From Mesorhizobium loti (GTDB lineage Bacteria; Pseudomonadota; Alphaproteobacteria; Rhizobiales; Rhizobiaceae): DNA of 64,000 nucleotides. Below are positions 62,903 through 64,000 of this stretch, one piece after another (the stretch's first letter is position 1; each line of letters begins with the position of its first letter). Below the pieces are notes generated by a model. That model saw nothing but the letters and a program-made list of their open reading frames with translations, was not told where the DNA came from and did no database searches. Where the stretch lies: the NCBI RefSeq assembly GCF_002858745.1, contig NZ_PJRO01000001.1, positions 496,001-560,000 of the forward strand. The letters run 5' to 3'. Position numbers and translations under genes: made by a program.

Positions 62903-63880
62903 ATGCGCAAACGAACCATTGCCTTGTTGGGGGCATTTGTCGCTGCCGGCGCCATCTGGGCGCTTAACAGCAGCCTGCTCGCTGGCGCATCCGAGCGGCG
63001 GCCGATGCTGATCGCGCATCGCGGACTCGGCCAGACTTTCTCTCCCGTTGGCATCGGCAACGACACCTGCACGGCCGACCGCATTCATCAGCCGGAGCAC
63101 ACCCATCTCGAAAACACGATCGAGGGTTTCCAGGCAGCGTTTGCATCCGGCGCCGACATCGTCGAGCTCGACGTTCACCCGACCACCGACGGCGACTTCG
63201 CGGTGTTCCATGACTGGACGGTGGATTGTCGCACCGATGGCAAGGGGGTGACGCGCGAAAAGAGCCTCAAGGAATTGAAGGCTCTCGATGTCGGCTATGG
63301 CTACACCGCCGATGGCGGCAAGACCTTCCCGTTCCGAGGCAAGGGCATTGGCCAAATGCCGAGCCTTGGCGAGGTGCTCACCGTATTTCCGACCAAGCGT
63401 TTCCTGATCAACATCAAAAGCGATGATGTTGCCGAGGGCCGGCTGCTGGCGAGGATGATCGGTGCGCTGCCGCCCGAACGGCAGAAACTCATCATGGTCT
63501 ATGGGGGCGGCAAGGCGATCGAAGCCTACAAGGCAGCTCTGCCGGAAGCCGTCGTGCTGGGGACGGATCGCGTAGTCCCCTGCTTGATGCGATATGCAGC
63601 GCTCGGCTGGAGCGGCTATGTCCCGGAAGACTGCCGCAAGACGCTGTTCATGCTGCCGGCCAATTATGCGCCTTTTGCCTGGGGTTTTCCCAACCGGCTT
63701 AGCGAGCGGCTCGAAGCCAACGGCTCGACGCTGGTGATCCTGGGCGACAATGACGGTTCGAAGCATTCGACCGGCGTCGATGACATCGTGACGTTCAAGA
63801 AACTGCCAGTCCGCTTCGACGGCGCGATCTGGACCAACCGTGTCGATCGGATCGGCCCTGCAGTGGCTGCCCCGCAATAA
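62903..63880 (+). CDS. Glycerophosphodiester phosphodiesterase, exported
   Basis: The 325-residue protein has an N-terminal hydrophobic signal/anchor (RTIALLGAFVAAGAIWALNS). The GDPD barrel motifs are PMLIAHRGLGQTFSP (His-Arg), LENTIEGFQAAFASGADIVE, LDVHPTTDGDFAVFHDWTVD and a long insert specific to this subgroup (RIHQPEHTHLENT). It hydrolyses glycerophosphodiesters to glycerol-3-phosphate outside the cytoplasm. It converges with the probable alaS gene. Confidence 0.93.
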   Translation: MRKRTIALLGAFVAAGAIWALNSSLLAGASERRPMLIAHRGLGQTFSPVGIGNDTCTADRIHQPEHTHLENTIEGFQAAFASGADIVELDVHPTTDGDFAVFHDWTVDCRTDGKGVTREKSLKELKALDVGYGYTADGGKTFPFRGKGIGQMPSLGEVLTVFPTKRFLINIKSDDVAEGRLLARMIGALPPERQKLIMVYGGGKAIEAYKAALPEAVVLGTDRVVPCLMRYAALGWSGYVPEDCRKTLFMLPANYAPFAWGFPNRLSERLEANGSTLVILGDNDGSKHSTGVDDIVTFKKLPVRFDGAIWTNRVDRIGPAVAAPQ

Positions 63881-63883
63881 CCA

Positions 63884-63905
63884 ATGCCGGGTGTTTTCCC
63901 GGCAT
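63884..63905. terminator. Hairpin between convergent genes
   Basis: Perfect 8-bp stem ATGCCGGG / CCCGGCAT with loop TGTTTT. It lies between the two convergent stops. No downstream T-tract on either strand. Confidence 0.45.
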
Positions 63906-63941
63906 CGATAGTTCGCTCAGACTGTGAGTCCGCTTTGCGGC

Positions 63942-64000
63942 CTAGGCAGCCAGCGCCGCCTTGACCGCGGCAATGGCATCATCGGCCTTGGAAGCGTCGG
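63942..64000 (-). CDS. alaS: Partial CDS, probable alanyl-tRNA synthetase C-terminus
   Basis: Only the last 18 residues are in the window: DASKADDAIAAVKAALAA and TAG. This Lys/Ala-rich tail resembles the C-terminal end of rhizobial AlaS, and icd-alaS proximity is common in this group. The assignment rests on this short tail and context only; the rest lies to the right of the window. Confidence 0.5.
   Translation of the reverse strand, partial: DASKADDAIAAVKAALAA

Overview
The window looks like chromosome of an alphaproteobacterium of the order Hyphomicrobiales (Rhizobiales), most likely Mesorhizobium or a close Phyllobacteriaceae relative. The grounds are high GC, the purC-purS-purQ / purL-bolA / grxD neighbourhood, a DUF1476 (F1-ATPase zeta inhibitor) gene, DUF1127 and DUF3008 mini-proteins, icd followed by a probable alaS, and several copies of a two-palindrome intergenic repeat resembling the rhizobial RIME class. 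I see no rRNA, tRNA, CRISPR array, prophage or insertion sequence.

Layout. 0-7.6 kb: siderophore-interacting flavoprotein, glyoxalase/AraC pair, a copper-resistance locus (yqaA-like, multicopper oxidase, cueR, divergent copZ) with two MerR-type 19-bp-spacer promoters, then small enzymes. 7.7-15.6 kb: a tightly overlapping operon (dimethylformamidase-like protein, class III aminotransferase, beta-keto acid cleavage enzyme, GNAT, acetylpolyamine amidohydrolase) facing an aldo-keto reductase / class V PLP enzyme pair. This is the best candidate for an undescribed catabolic pathway, probably for an N-acylated amine. 15.7-25 kb: conserved unknowns, then a molybdenum-hydroxylase maturation operon (flavin reductase, CoxD, CoxE, XdhC split in two genes, MobA-type fusion) without structural subunits. 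25-28.6 kb: orphan substrate-binding protein translationally coupled to a DmpA/NylC-type peptidase, then a secreted DUF2259 protein coupled to a membrane protein.

28.7-43.8 kb: purine biosynthesis (purB, purC, purS, purQ, purL, then bolA) interspersed with a phosphoesterase, hydrolases, an aldolase, the zeta subunit, a MocR regulator and small DUF1127 proteins. 44-48.9 kb: an amine/amino-acid oxidase-transporter locus with an Lrp regulator and a phosphodiester glycosidase lies between bolA and its usual partner grxD (49.0 kb). 49-64 kb: housekeeping genes (grxD, Bcr-type efflux pump, ttcA, rpsD, phoA, murI, trmJ, icd, beginning of probable alaS) mixed with regulator/enzyme pairs.

The most striking non-coding signal is the dispersed repeat. 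Eight copies in two related families lie between genes, and five of the seven repeat loci supply, through their terminal CTAG/CTCTA, the TAG stop codon of the adjacent gene.
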